Shown: positions 11,051 to 25,821 of the stretch, piece after piece
Position numbering within the stretch: position 1 is the first letter of the stretch
Layout: each line of letters begins with the position of its first letter
Assembly (NCBI GenBank): GCA_026874595.1
Contig: CM049320.1
Span: forward strand, 23,507,714-23,571,713
DNA length: 64,000 nt
Reading direction: 5' to 3'
Source of the DNA: Sipunculus nudus
Lineage: Eukaryota > Annelida > Sipuncula > Golfingiida > Sipunculidae
Made by a program: the position numbers and the translations under genes
The notes under the pieces: generated by a model
Told to the model about the DNA's origin: nothing
Databases searched by the model: none
What the model saw: only the letters and a program-made list of their open reading frames with translations

Positions 11051-14000
11051 AATTTTAGTTTATACCATAGTTTCTTCGAAGGGTTTCTCCGTAATTTTCT
11101 CTTAACGCCTAAAGGATCGACGAAATAGATAAAAGAACAAAATCTAAATAAAAGTACCGAAAATCATTATATGAATATATAACCATTGAGTGCGTCTTGT
11201 CTCAACCTTGCCCGTGTTTTCGAATATCTCTCTCTCTCCCTCTCTCTACAAAATTTCTTACAATATCTTGTAGAGCCTCTTAATGATTTAAAATTTTTAC
11301 CCTTATTCTGTGAACTTTAAAATCAGCGAATTATTGTGAATCTAAAGTATGTGTCATGAATCTCTCCGGTGAGCAGTTTTACATATATTCAATTAGATGA
11401 TACTAGGCCTCCGTTGTGGAACAGTTAATTTTTTAAAGCAGTCGCACGACCTTCGTACTTTAAACACTAACGAAGTTGTATATTTGATAAGGCTTTTGCT
11501 GAGATAAAAAAACATTTTATTTGTACATTTGGCTATCCTGTCACGAAAAACAGCCCGCCCACCCACGCCTCGTGGTAAAGGAATTTCATCCCTGTACAAA
11601 TACCACCCACGTAATTTTATTAACACTCTTCACTCCCGAGTGTCAGTGATCCGATGTATAATTTGTCCAGTTCCATAAAAATAAAATAGAAATAGACTGA
11701 ATAAATAATATAGAATCATTCACGCCCACAGGAACGTAAAAAAAGAAATCATAATAACACCTGCAAGCGCCACAGTGTCACAAACACCTTTAAGGGTGGC
11801 CATTTAAATACTTTGTGAATGACAGAGATATCCTATACTCCCACGCGCGTGAGTTGGTTCATTGTCCATCCCGTCATGTTTATTGATAGAGCTTATGGTC
11901 ATGCAATACACTGTAATCACGGTTGGTCTAAAGCTCCCTTAAAATTAATTCAGTGCCTTTTTATCATATACCTCCCACCTGGTATCCGGTCAGGCGCCTT
12001 TAGACTGCGATTAATTTGTCGCCGGAAGTAAAAATGATGACGATTAAATTGTCACCGGAAGTGTTGACTTGTCCCTAACCACCTTTGCTGTATTTTTGTC
12101 AATTCCTCAAGGGTAAGTTGTCACCGGACTTTTAAAATTACTGTTTCCTTATTTACAAGTGGCAGTGATAAAAGTGTCGACAAAAATGATATTAACTCCT
12201 AATCATTTTTGATTTTTTAAACTTAAACTTTAACCTTTTATGAAATGGATATTCTCTCACTTATCAATCTATGAAAACGGGTAACAAAAAATGTATGGTA
12301 TTTAACATTTGCGATAATTTACCCTTTACCTTATTTACCTGAAACCCTTACGAACAAAAAGCCAACTATAGTATACCCGTACCCTGATTAGAATCCAAGT
12401 TCTATAAAATGATTAAATCGGTCCAGGGGGTCCGGACCCCCCCTTTTTCACCCGAAGCAACCTTTTTTAAGGGGTTTTGGACGTAATTTTGCGGCCTGGA
12501 CCCCCCCCCCCCTTTTCCAAACCTGATGACCTTTTTTTTTAGGAATTTCATTAGTCCTCCTGGGTTGGACCCCCCCCCCCTTTTCCTAAATCCTGGATCC
12601 GCCCCTGTAGTCATAATTTATATATATTTATAGTTACTGGATATCCGTTACTTCTGACTATAAAATAAATATGGCACTGTACCCAATTCATAGATCATTT
12701 TGATTCCATACAGTGTTGGCGTGGGTTACCTAATGACATATGCCACGACCTTTCACCTTTGACCTTATTCGGGGTTCCACAAGCTTACCAATGCCTAAAA
12801 AACTCGCAAGCGTTTGTTTTTGTCTAATATTTCAAATTACTATATAAAGAATTTATGATGGTTGGCTATGACAGGCAAGAAATGCAAGGTATATGTAATC
12901 TCTTTAATAAGTGTGCTGTGCGTTTTTGTGTCCAATATAAAGACTTCTTTGCAGTTAACATTTCTTTTATATATCTATCAAGTTTGAATCCGTTAACTTT
13001 ACAAAAGCAATATACTTTGACGAATAGTGTGCCTCTGCCAAACATGCTGATAGCAATTGTCACTCACAAGTGTGAAAGGTAGAGACCTATTGAGATTAGC
13101 AACAACGAAAAATCTCAACTGAACATGCAGGTTGGTGTGACTAAAATACCCTTTGGGAAAAAAAAACAAAAAAAAAACAAACAAACAAATACTGAAAATG
13201 AAATCCTAACAACTGTGCATGGAATGCTGTTAAAGGGACATAATCAGGAGCACGATTATGCTTATTCTTTCACACTTTCAGATAGTTTTGTTTTATAGAA
13301 AAAGTTTCCCAACAAAACCGTCCCAGCATACAATCTCAGTACCTCGCATACGGATTTTTAACAACTTTTTATGGCTCTGCGTGTTGGTAAACACAGTCTT
13401 CGTGTGTCAGTTTACCCAAAAAGGGCCGCATGACCGGAGGTCAGATTGTGAATCAAGACGTGGTGTTTCAGCCAGCGGGATCATGTGTTACATTTTTTTG
13501 TGCCAAGTCAGTCAGGACATCTCCTGATTGACATATGTTGTGGCTCCGCGATGCACACGGCCAAAGGGGCTGTGTTTATGTTGACACCTGTTATCGCGCC
13601 CGCTCCGCACGCTGTTTTTAACACTCGTTTCTTGGAATAAGCAAACGGTTTCAAGGCAATATTTTGGCAGGTACAGATATCTGTTAAAGAGAAGAAGCTA
13701 CTTTTGTTAATTCAACATGCTTTATAGGTGATTGGGCTCCTTAAATCTTTTCTGGCTGAACCAATCATCGTCATTCTGACTGCTGTGTTTGTGAGGCAAT
13801 GTGGAAATTATGAGACTTTTTCTAACCACAAATGGTATCGTGGCCTTTGCCATTTGACAAAGGTTTTACTCATTCCAAACAATTAGTTTTCTAAGTGGAG
13901 ATTTGTATTTATCCGGTAAACAAGGAAAACAAGATTTCAAGGTGACAGCTTTATTATCCCAATTATTACTTTGATAAATTATTTAAGTTACCGGTTGACA

Positions 14001-17000
14001 GGGATATTAACAAAACGACATTCTGGATGTATTTCAGACGGAAAAAATAAGACTGAAGAATAGCTCTAACTTCCGTCCACAGTGCAATTAAACTGCGTTG
14101 TGCTTGCCGGGTGCAATTTGTAGATTATGTTATCGATATATCAGCTATCTGGTTAATTTATATACAACATGTTTTAAATCGTGGATTTATTGCCTCTTTG
14201 AGATCTCTACATCTTAATTCTAATAAAAATATTTATATACTTGTCTTGTGTTTTTATCGAGTGAACTCGAACCTAGTAATGTATGTTTTTTTATGATTTT
14301 TACCCGAGTATTAATGTCATAAGGCATCCTAACTTATTCTTAAAACAACAATTGTAACCTTAGTCTACAATTGGAAACATTTACACAGATGTGCAGTCTG
14401 AGCCTTCAGGCATACCTCCGCCATCACCCTAATCAAACTTTCTGTGTTGTACACATTGTTGTGGTTTACCAACACGTTTCCCTGCATGGTGAACTCTATA
14501 GCTGAAAACCCCTGATGTAAATGAATGGCCCCGCCCCTCGCCCATGCAGGACAAAGAATCCAGATTACTTCCAAAATGTAACGGTTGTTCCTTGGGTATC
14601 ACCCTTACCCCCAATTAACGTTTTCATTGGCACATAAAATGTTAAACACCAGAGCTGTCATTTATAGCACCTGAAGGTATGTCCGAAAAAACCAACCATA
14701 GATTAGCGTCATTTCGACCCTCTTACTGTTGATTGTCTCCAAACAGCGTTTTGAGATTGTTTCTATTTGAGATATCTCCGTTTCACTTTCCGTATACGAC
14801 TCATGAATGGATTGTAGAGAAATTGGGCCTGTGAGCTTTTTGATTATACTTATTAGTAGGACACTTTGATTAATAACAGCTTCCTTTTTGCGAGCCAGGT
14901 CAAAACCAGAGTTTCCGGCGACACTTAAAACTAACTGCGATCAGCGCAGAGTTTACCGTTACGGGCGCTCTGATCAATAACCATGGGCTGTTGACAAAAT
15001 AGCATATATAAACAAAATCACCATGGATACCGCTACACGCAGCTCCGATGGACTGTCATGATTTAATGAGGCGTGGTAACGGTCTATTAAACTGACATAT
15101 CCCCCCCCTCCCCCATAATCTAATTAGTTTTATAATCTCAGGGTTAATTTTTCACGTTTATAATCTCAGGGTTAATTTTTCACGATTATTCCTTTTTTAA
15201 GGTTTTATGTAGGTCCATGTGGCAAATGAGTCTGCAAAGGGTACATAATTTATCATATGAATTATTAAGCATGGTTAAAAAATCTTAAAGGCAGCTATTC
15301 GCCTACCTTTTCAGTAGTATTTATGTGATTTCTGGCTTACTTATAGTACATATTAATGAACTGTAGGTTATTAATGTTACAAAAATATCCTCTGTAACGG
15401 ATGTATGAGCTTGTATATCTACAAGCTGTATTGTTGACAAAAATATACTTGTAACCTAAGTCGGTTGGTGTCAAAATATGCGGAAGTTGTAAGGTATAGG
15501 ATACTATATCTGTAAAACGCCCTTTGCGAAACTTTGGTTCGTCAGAAATGCCGCCATTCAAATATCCTTATATTTATTTTAATATATTCGGATTATTCTG
15601 GCGTACCACCACAGATTTAGAAACATGTGGATATATACAAAGGGAACCGCCTATATATGTGTTTTCTTGTTTTCTGTATTTTTTTTTACCATTTTTATAA
15701 TAGACCCAAGGATTATCATAACCTAATACACGACAGATGTAGGAATAGTTTGATGAGGATAAAATTGAAAGGAGAAAGGAAAGGGAGCGAGTATTCACGT
15801 TCATTTTTTTGGAATACAAAAGATCTGATATTATTTATAGTATCATCTTTTTTACGGGTTTTAAAGGTATGTTATTATTTATAATCTTTGGACCTTCGGC
15901 TCTACAGACATGGATATTGTTTACCTGCGTAGACGGGCCGTTTTATTCACGAAGGTTTTTATACCGCGAATATAAAACCCTCGCGAATTAAAAACCAGCC
16001 GCATTTTCGGATCTTCATCACCACGGGCCTTCTCTAACCCGTGTCTCTGTACCCATCAATAAATGATGCAAGGCATCAGTCTATTTCCTTGGCATACCAT
16101 CATTATTGTATTCGTCTTTCTACTAATGCTTTCAATCTGACCTTGTCGTTTTGATGTCATCGTTAAATAAGACAGAGTACCAGTCTATTTCTTTTGCAAA
16201 CCGCCAGCATCTAATATAGTCGGTCTGTATTTACCTTGTCGTTCTGCTTTTACAGGCAATCTGACTGCCAGACGGCCAGTAATATTGTGTAATTATCTTT
16301 GCTGGGATTAAATGTTCGTCAGTCGACGGGTTCTGTCCAGTAAACACGGCAGTAAATAACTATTAGGATGTTTCAGGGACTTCAGATTAAATTACATGTA
16401 AATTGATGGCGACCACACCAAGCGTCCTTGGATGTATAAGAGTAAGAAATTGGACCAAATGAAACATCTCATCAAAGATGTTGTGCTTTGTTTTCTTTCT
16501 GATTGTATTTTGTGCTTTGTCACCTTTTTTTTACTGTATTTTGTGCTATGTTTTCTTTCTGTATTGTTTTTGTCCTTTGTCTTCTTTTTATTCTGTATTT
16601 TGTGCTTTGTTTTCCTTCTGAATTTTATTTTGTTCTTTGTTTACTTTCTGGACTGTACTTTGTGCTTTTGTTTTCTCTCTATACTGTTTTTGTGCTTAGT
16701 CTTTGTTCTATACTGTATTTTGTGTTCTGTTTATTTCTGGACTGTATTTTGTGCTTTTTTTTCTATACTGTATTTTGTGCTTTGTTTTCTTTCTATAGTG
16801 TATTCTGTGCTTTATTTTTTTTCTATACTGCATTATGTGCTTTGTTTTCCTTCTGTACTTTATTTTGTGCTTTGTTTACTTTCTTGGCTGTATTTTGTGC
16901 TTTGTTTTCTTTCTATACTGTATTTTGTGCTTTTGTTCCCTCTCTATACTGTATTTTGTGCTTTGTCTTTGCTCTATACTGTATTTTGTGTTTTGTTTAT

Positions 17001-20000
17001 TTCTGGACTGTATTTTGTGCTTGTTTTTTCTATAGTGTATCTTGTGCTTTGTTTTCTTTCTATACTGTATTATGTGCTTTGTCATGTCGTGTCACAATGT
17101 ATTAATTGCTTCCACGAGGAGGGTATGCCTTCATCCCTGTTCGTTTATGTGTTTGTGTACAACATAACACACGCAATCATGAATGGAAGGCTCTCCAGGG
17201 CTCTCCGGGAATGGGCTAATGTAGAATCGATAAAATATGGCATTGGTCCGGCACATGATCCGATTTCATGCTCAAAATCATGTTCATGGTTTTGGAAGCA
17301 CCGCGAAGGCTTGGATTTCTTAGGAATACAGATTTCTAGTTCTATTTATCTTTATTACTGTTTTACATCAAATAATAGATTTGTTCCGTATTTTTAAACA
17401 TGATGTTTTAATGCAGCTTTAAAAAATTATATTTATTTGTTACATTATGTTACATAAATATGAATAGCTTACAGAAAAAAAACTTAAAAAAGCTATTAAA
17501 AAATTCTCCCTGCACACCTTACCAGATGTTTATGACAAGGAAAAAAGAATGTTTTTTTTTAATGCATGAACATTTCCATTGAAGCAAGGGATGTATTCAT
17601 TTTAGCCCAGCTGACTGAAAGATATGTGAGCTATAGCCATCACTCTGTCCGTCGTCCGTTCGGCCGTCTGTCCGTCTGGTTGTCAGTTAACAGGGCATAA
17701 ATCGTAACCGCTGTAACTAGAAACTTCTTACTGCACACCCATATAGCCTATAAAAGATCTTCTTTGAAACATGAAATTAGGTCACTGCGACCTTTTTCCT
17801 CTGAGCTATGGGGTTTGAAAGTACACCAGCAGATTAATTAAAAATTTAATACAAAATCGCCTGAATCTAATTAGCTAATGCATTCATCGCCACGATTTTT
17901 CCCATGTATATTGATCATGGAGTTTTTCATCAAATCCTGAAGACTGGTGGCGCCCCTGATCTTTTCTAATTCATACCCATTTTATCTCTGTTTTTGGTAC
18001 CAAATTAAGCAGTTCAGACGTTAAAAGGGCACAAACTGTAACCGAGAGACGTAGAAACTTCTAACTGCACATCCAGGGAGTTTCTAGGCAAATTTCTGGA
18101 AACCTGGAATAAGGTCATGGTGATCGATATTTCGCGAATTACGGACCCAAAACATGATTTTGAGCACCCCGTGAGTCGACATGGCACAAATTGTATCCAT
18201 TTGGCCTAGAATCTTCTAACAGTACATACATTGAGGTTCTGGGTAAATATCTTTTGAAACCTGAAATTAGGTCATGGTGACCTATATTCTGCAAGATATT
18301 TGAATGAACCTGATTTGAGCACTCCACCCTATAGAGGTGATTGCTTACAGTTGGACCTAAAAACTTCTAATTTGATTAAGATCCATGGAGGTTCCTGTTA
18401 CAATTTCACGGAAACCTGAAATAATGTCACTGTGACCTATATTCTGCGAGCTTTGTGAAAGAAGATGATTTTAGCTCTCTGTTAGTCAGATGGACACAAA
18501 TTTTAACTGTTGCACGAAGAAAATTCTAATTTGGGATCTAGGGAGTTCCTGGCAGAATCTTCTTGGAAAGCATAAAGAAGGTCATTGTAACCTATTTCTA
18601 AGGACTACATTGGCAAGATGCATGATTTTGAACTCTGTGGGAGTCATTTTAACCATTGTTCAAGGTTGCTTGCATTCAGCTGAGTAATATTCCCCATGTA
18701 CGCTCTTTACACAGCTCATTACCCATAGGCCAACTACCTATATCGTAAGCGCTGTTTGTTACGACCGTGTATCCTGAATCTCTACACCAGAGGGGAGCAC
18801 TATATTTTGGTCCAATCAGGTGAGACCCTGTGTTAGAAGCAAACGGTTTACCAGCCAAGCGAGGAACACATGAAGCCAATGTTCTTCATTTCGTTCTGAG
18901 TGACAGCTCATCGCCCCGGCGACCGTTTGAACAGGCCACAGGCTCAGAGAGAATTGCCCCTCACGTGGTTTCTAGGCGGAGCCTGATGCCTTTCGAGTGT
19001 TTGTTGACTTGCATTTAGTTGGCTTCTCGTCACATCAGCAGTTTTTTTCAACAGACAGGCCCATGTGCACCACCTAGTGTTTAAGTGCATCATAAACGGT
19101 CAGAGCAGGCAGCGGGAAAATTAGAAGCGTATTTCCCATGAGACACCTTTTATAGAATTCACCATAAGAATCCGTGTATTATATTACATGCAAATATTAT
19201 TTAAGCTTACAGAACATAAGTGGCATCGTAAACGTTTGTCTGGACAGTCCTTTAGTATACCTGTCAGACTTCGTGTTTCAAGCATGAATGATCTGCATCT
19301 GCCTTTTTTTCCTCATTCCATAACCTGGATTCTGTTTTTAATTTTATTTATCGGGTCGCAGGTGGGTTGCCCCTTCTGGCTCTTCATTTATGACACCATA
19401 GCAACGGTATCTAAGAGCCCGGTCTGTCGGTTTTTAATCACAAGATGCCTGGGGTACTCCGTTCAGTTGACGCAGCACAGCCTTTGTTGTTGGTTTTTTA
19501 GCTTGTGACATAAAATGACATATTTCTGGAGAATAAAGGCACGCAGTTCATATTCGGTCATGTTTGAAATTAGTTCTGTTTTTTTCTCTCCATATTCTGT
19601 CATTGTTAAAAATGATATTTAATGCTTAATATTGAATTCCAGGAGCCGTCTAGTGACCAGAGAGTTAATTTGTATGAAGTTCAGCTCTTTATTTCTATTT
19701 TTCTTATGGTAATCTAGTAAAATGCTAGAATTGTTTATTTGTGACAGTAATGTTAAGTGTTTATTCTGTTTTATATCTTAGTTTAACTTATTGAAAATGG
19801 TTTCTGATCTCCTGCCTAAGCGTCCGCCCTTTTGTCTGTCCGTCTTGCTGTCGGCCTCTTCGTTAATAAACAATTCTTAATCACGCGTGCACGGCGATAT
19901 CTCAAAATCATGCCTCATATCCACACTATTAATTCACTTGGTTGAACATAAAACGTTTCCAGCAAAACCAACCTGGTACACGGATTTGGCATACGGACTG

Positions 20001-23000
20001 TCTTCAAGTTACCTTTTTTATATACGTTGTTATAAATAGTTCATTGTGTGTCTTAATAAACATAGTACACGTTTGCTTGTTTACCATAACAAGACTGCAT
20101 AAACAGAGGTCTCATCTTGCGCATGCGCGACAACTACCAAAAGTGAGAAGAAACACAGAATGTGCAGCGGGTGGAAGCTTCAAATATCTTGATTTGTTGA
20201 GTCAAAGTAAAACATTTTTCTCCAGAAGGAACAGAAAAACACGAGGCATATTCTCAACACCTAAAATGTATTTTTTTTTCTGTGTGCTGCGATATGCGTA
20301 TTACATCTTGATAGGGCTATAACAGAAACTAACACTTGTTGACATATTTGCTAAAGCGTAGTTTTAAAATGGTTAAATATTTACAATTCTGTTTTGTGGA
20401 ATTTTTGCCCGTCGTTCTTATCTTTCTCCAGAGAGACTGTTACATATAAATTTGGTCCATATACGGCTTAATTCTGGGTTTCAATAATGCCTGTACGTAC
20501 AATGTTAACCGGAATGTCGCAGTTAGGACAGTAACTCAGCTAACAGCTAGTGTGCAGCGGATATAAACTCAGTTTCCAGGGGGCGGATCCAGATAGGACA
20601 AAAGGTCCGCTGATCCAGAAGGGAGGGGATTCCGGAAATATTGTTTTTTATCCGTATGAGAAGGATGTTGCGGCTCAAACGGATCTGGTCCGGACCCCCA
20701 TGACACCCCCTCTTGATCCGTCACTTATTTCTTCATTCTTTCTTCGGTAATATTTCAGTTTTGTTTCTCATATTGAAACAAGTACGACAAGGTACGGGTC
20801 AACAGCCTTCTAGAAGAGTCATAATATTCTGCTTATACGGAGGTGATTTAAAGGTGCCCATTCAACTACCTTATGAACAAGGATTATGTGATTTCTGGCT
20901 TCCTCTGTGAATATATATTGATTATCGAAGGGTAATTTTGGTTGTGAAAAGTCCTTATAATGCCTTCGTGGAGGATGTATGAACTTGTTTATCAATAGCA
21001 TATTTGTAAACACAGCAATGTTGACAAACAGGGAAAACTTCTAACCAAAGGTGGTATAAGTTGCATATATGCGGAGGTAGAATGGCCTCTTGTTGCAAAA
21101 CGCTGTTTGCGAAGCTCTTATATGCCTTTGTTCAATTGGTTTTATTTTTGCGGGCCCCCACATATTATAGCCACGTTGATATAAACAAAACAAGCAGCCT
21201 GTGTGCGGTGGTGTGTGGGCCCCTTTAAATTCAGTTTAGTCATGAAAAATAAAGTGCTGAAAATTGAGCAAATACTACTGTTGTATGACCAAAATATATT
21301 TTCTATGATATGTGGATTAGGAGAAAAAACGATATTCTCGGGGGTTGGTGGGTTAGGGGTTATCCCCTTTTGTCATATAAAGGTCCAAGAAAGGTCAATA
21401 GAAATGGCGTCGTGGTAATACGTTTTAATTTGCCGTTTCGTGTCGTTAAAGCATTAAGAGTGTGTCTATTCATTATTTGACCAAAATGTTAATAGCATGC
21501 GAAAAAGGTCTAGGGCGACTCTGTGGGAAAACAAATTTGCAAAGATATGTTAGCATTATAAGTTTCTTGGTAGCATTGATAAATTGACAAAAAATTTGTA
21601 AGGTCGGGTTATGTTGTGTATATATATATATATTACATATTATGTCGGGTGGGGGGAGGGGGTTCAGGGAGTCCGGACCCGCCTTTTTCATCCGAAGCTA
21701 CCTTTTTAAGGGGTTCAGACAAAATTTTGCGGCCTGACCTCCCTTTTTCCGGACCATGGGAACTTTTTTTTAGGTTTTTCATAAGTCCTCCTGGGTCCCC
21801 CCCCCCTTACCTAAATCCTGGATCCGCCCCTTGTAACCCCTATGCAACAATACAATGAGATTAAATAGTTCTCTTTTTGTTCAAGCATTAATTTATTTAT
21901 CCACGGTTCCTTACCAATAGTCTAGTGAGGACTCGAAATGCCAATGAAACAGTAACTGTGTTATATTAAAATAACCATGTGGTATGATGAGTCTCCAGCC
22001 CCGCCTTTGTTAAGTCAGCTTTCCTCAACAATGCATTCATGCCAAATAATACGTATAGATTTCAAGCACAACATCGTCAAGTTATAACATGGACCGGACG
22101 CCGAGGCCGCCAGGCTGCCAGCACAAAAGACACAGCGTTCTCAACGCAGATCAGGCGGGGCGTCTGTCCTCTCGGTATTTAGAGATGATCTTTTAATACG
22201 GGCGGCCGGTGTCCCAACAAAGAAAGGTATCAGTCAAAGCAAAGACTTCAGCTGAAAAAAAAGTCACATTGTGGGCCGGTGTGGCGCTGTAGGAGCCTGG
22301 TTACAGGGCTGTCGGGTTTTTGTGTATCGACTTTCTGTCTCAATGTGCTGATTTACCGCTGGTGAAGTCACCCGACGTCGTGCATGAATAATGGCCACCG
22401 GCCTGCGGGGTGCCACTCTGTTTTGTTTAGGTTCAGCCGACACACTGAAGTCTACACATGCGATATTGTTTTGTTTTTTAATTCTCAGCCAGCAAGGACC
22501 GTGGCTGATAGCTAGCAGTGTCTCGTGGATGATCATGCATATTGTTAAATGAGCAAACTTGTGAGTGTAGTGAATGGATATGATGTTCATTAAACTTCCT
22601 TTTGAATTTGTTTTCTTATTTTCTTTTTCTGTCGCACTTGAGATTGCAGAAACCTGAATTCCTTATTTCCATTATAATGATTATTTAGTTATTCCGCAGA
22701 TGAATCATAATAGCATTGACAACTATCAACCAGACAAAGTTTCAGGATACAGTAGATTTAGTTTACTCTAGGACTTTGGGTGCGACAGCACAACAGCGCT
22801 TGGAAGATACAGACTCTTGTTGGTAAGAAATCGTAAACAGACAACATTCTTTTCGAACGGCTCAATGGATTGTCATGAAATTTAGTGTGCTGCTTTGTAA
22901 CACCATTGTCAGTTTCTCAATTTTGTTATTTTGCATTCTTTTGAAAACGATCGTCTCCTCAGGGAATAAAACTTAATTAGTAGATTAAGAAAATTTAACT

Positions 23001-23920
23001 GGAAGCTCCAGTTTAGGTTTCTGTGACATTTATTTATATGTCATGAGCTATAGTAACATTGCTTATGCAGCAAAGCCTCATGGCCCATGAGCCATTAGTT
23101 AAATAAAGGAACGGTTAACAAGTACAGTACAAGTACACATACAAGTACAGTGCGTACGAAATTACAAATACCAACGGACCTTGATAAAATAGTCGCATTT
23201 TCGAGGCAGTCTCCCGAGCGAGGTGTCACTACCTTTAGTATAGCAATGTTTATGCAGCAGAGCCTTATGACCCATGAGCCACTTGTTAAGTAAAGAAATG
23301 GTTGCACCTTGACTACTCTTATATATAAGTACAGAGCGTACGGGATTGCGACAAACTAAAATTGTCGCATTTTCGACGAGGTCTTCTAAGCGAAGTCTCA
23401 TATAAAGAAAACAAAATAATTAGGACCATGAAAATGTGATCATTATTTTTAGGTGGTCGTTAAACCGAGATGGTCGTTAGGCGGGGTTTTACTGTATACG
23501 AAAACTGGTATCCCGACTCCCACCAGTCACCAAACGAACTCCTGCCGACAGTCTGTTCAAACAATGTATACAGTAACGAAGACTAACTAGCTCGTATATT
23601 GGGCAATTTAACCGTCTGACTCCCCGCATTACCTTTTAGAACTAGGCCAATAGGGACTTAAATGTCGTCTGTTACAGAAACCTTAAGGATTGACTGATGA
23701 CCCTAGTCGGAATACATTGACCGTCATCACTCTTGTTTGCGTAATTTTTGTTTAATATGTCATAGACTGGTTGGGGATCATTTGTTATTGAGTTGTCACG
23801 AAAGATTATATAGAAAAGCCGTGTGGAGAATGAGTAACAAGCTAGAATTGCACTCAGAAGAGCGCATACCTCCGCCGAGGCATGAAGATTCCTTCTGGGA
23901 AATGAAATAATAACAATAAC

Positions 23921-23957
<37 letters not shown>

Positions 23958-24023
23958 TATTATTATTATTATTATTATTATTAACATTATTATTATATAT
24001 TATATTATTAATATTATTATTAA

Positions 24024-24071
<48 letters not shown>

Positions 24072-24125
24072 GGTAAATTCATTATTAGATTAATAATAAT
24101 AGAAATAATAATAATAATAAAAGGT

Positions 24126-24182
<57 letters not shown>

Positions 24183-24818
24183 CACTGTATGTACAGTAAC
24201 AAAAAAGGAAAAGGAAAGTGGTACTATGGATGCCATGTGTCCATTGTCCCAAGGTTAAGGTTTCATTGACAGATAAATAGCCCAAGTGTGGCCTCATTCA
24301 CAGCAGACTGCAGATCACCGGGCAGGGGATCGTTCCTGGAAATATCGTGCGGCGCAGCCATTGTTTCCAGGGCAGCGCGCCGGGAACTTTATTAACGGAA
24401 TGCTCCCTGGCCAATTTCTCACGTCACACCGCGCCGCATGTCGTTTGGCCAAAACCGATAATTTAAGCGGGCTCCCGTCAGCTCTCCGCGTCGTTATGCT
24501 TCCTGTTTCGGAGCGGGTGCTTCCTTTGCTAAGACATTCGGTTTCTTTCGACACTGTCAAAGAGTTTAACTGATGATTCTCTTGGGTTAGCTTTTTTTAA
24601 GTCTTGAGTTTTAGTCTTTTTTTCACTTTTTTTGGCGAGGCATTTGGAATAGTAGTTTGCGGTGTGGTTAACACTGCTTATATTTATATTTAAACTGCCA
24701 AAATGTGTTTCTTTTGCACAAGTCATCCTCTCAATTTAACGTCCGGAGACTGTTTTATTGTGTTTGCTATGATTGAGTATTATAATTATGTGACACATGG
24801 ATCAATAGAAATATAAAT

Positions 24819-24865
<47 letters not shown>

Positions 24866-25502
24866 ACACACACACACACCCTCACACACACAAACACATA
24901 TATATATAATGGCAAGTTATACGTGGAAGCATTCATCTTATTCCAAACCAACTGTTTAATATTTTAAACAAAACATTTTGATGTTTTATTCATAACACTG
25001 GGGGCGAGGTCGGTGGACGCTATGGCAAGCCAGGGCCGGGCGAGGTAATTACATGATGACTGTAGGTACTTTGAAAAAATAAAAAAATACAGTGATTACA
25101 TCTAGTAATAAACCTGGCGGATCCTGCACTGACATATAAACATTGGACAAAACAGGCAAACCCACAGAGAGTCAGGTAATACAATTGAATAATGCATTAT
25201 ACGTAATACTCAACTAACCGTGTGTTCAAGCCAAGTCAATAGATAGGCCCACGTTCAGGAAATGGTCAATTTGTGGGAGCTCCGCTTTGCATGCAGTGAC
25301 CTTGGAAAATAAATACTATACACGATACAAACACAGCTAAGCGTTTCATTATAAAGGCTGATGAAAACACTGGTGAATTAAATATATGCTGTGGATATTG
25401 TATTATCAATATCAAGGGCTCTATAAAGTGTGTATGTTATCTTATTATTTTTGTAATACCATTTTGATATTTCTTCATGTCATCAATTTTTTATACTAAT
25501 AA

Positions 25503-25547
<45 letters not shown>

Positions 25548-25781
25548 TATAATAATCATCATAATTATAAAAATAATAATGATTGTAATAATTATTAATT
25601 TTATTATAATTTAAATAATAAATAATGATTATATTTATAAAAAAAAGTATTATGTTTAATAATAATTATAATTATTATTATAATGATATTATTATATTAT
25701 TATGATTATTATTATGATTATCATGATGATGATGATTATTATTATTATTATTTTATAATAATAATAATTATTATTATTATA

Positions 25782-25821
<40 letters not shown>

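Noticed and set aside
16432..17397. A 321-codon forward open frame rich in Cys, Phe and Leu that looks like a membrane protein
   Set aside because: It is the translation of the T-rich minisatellite at 16475-17085. All forward frames are open, and the peptide follows repeat units with no domain or codon signal.
22264..22590. 108-codon minus-strand open frame in a GC-richer stretch
   Set aside because: No domain, no splice context and no repeat relation; treated as non-coding.
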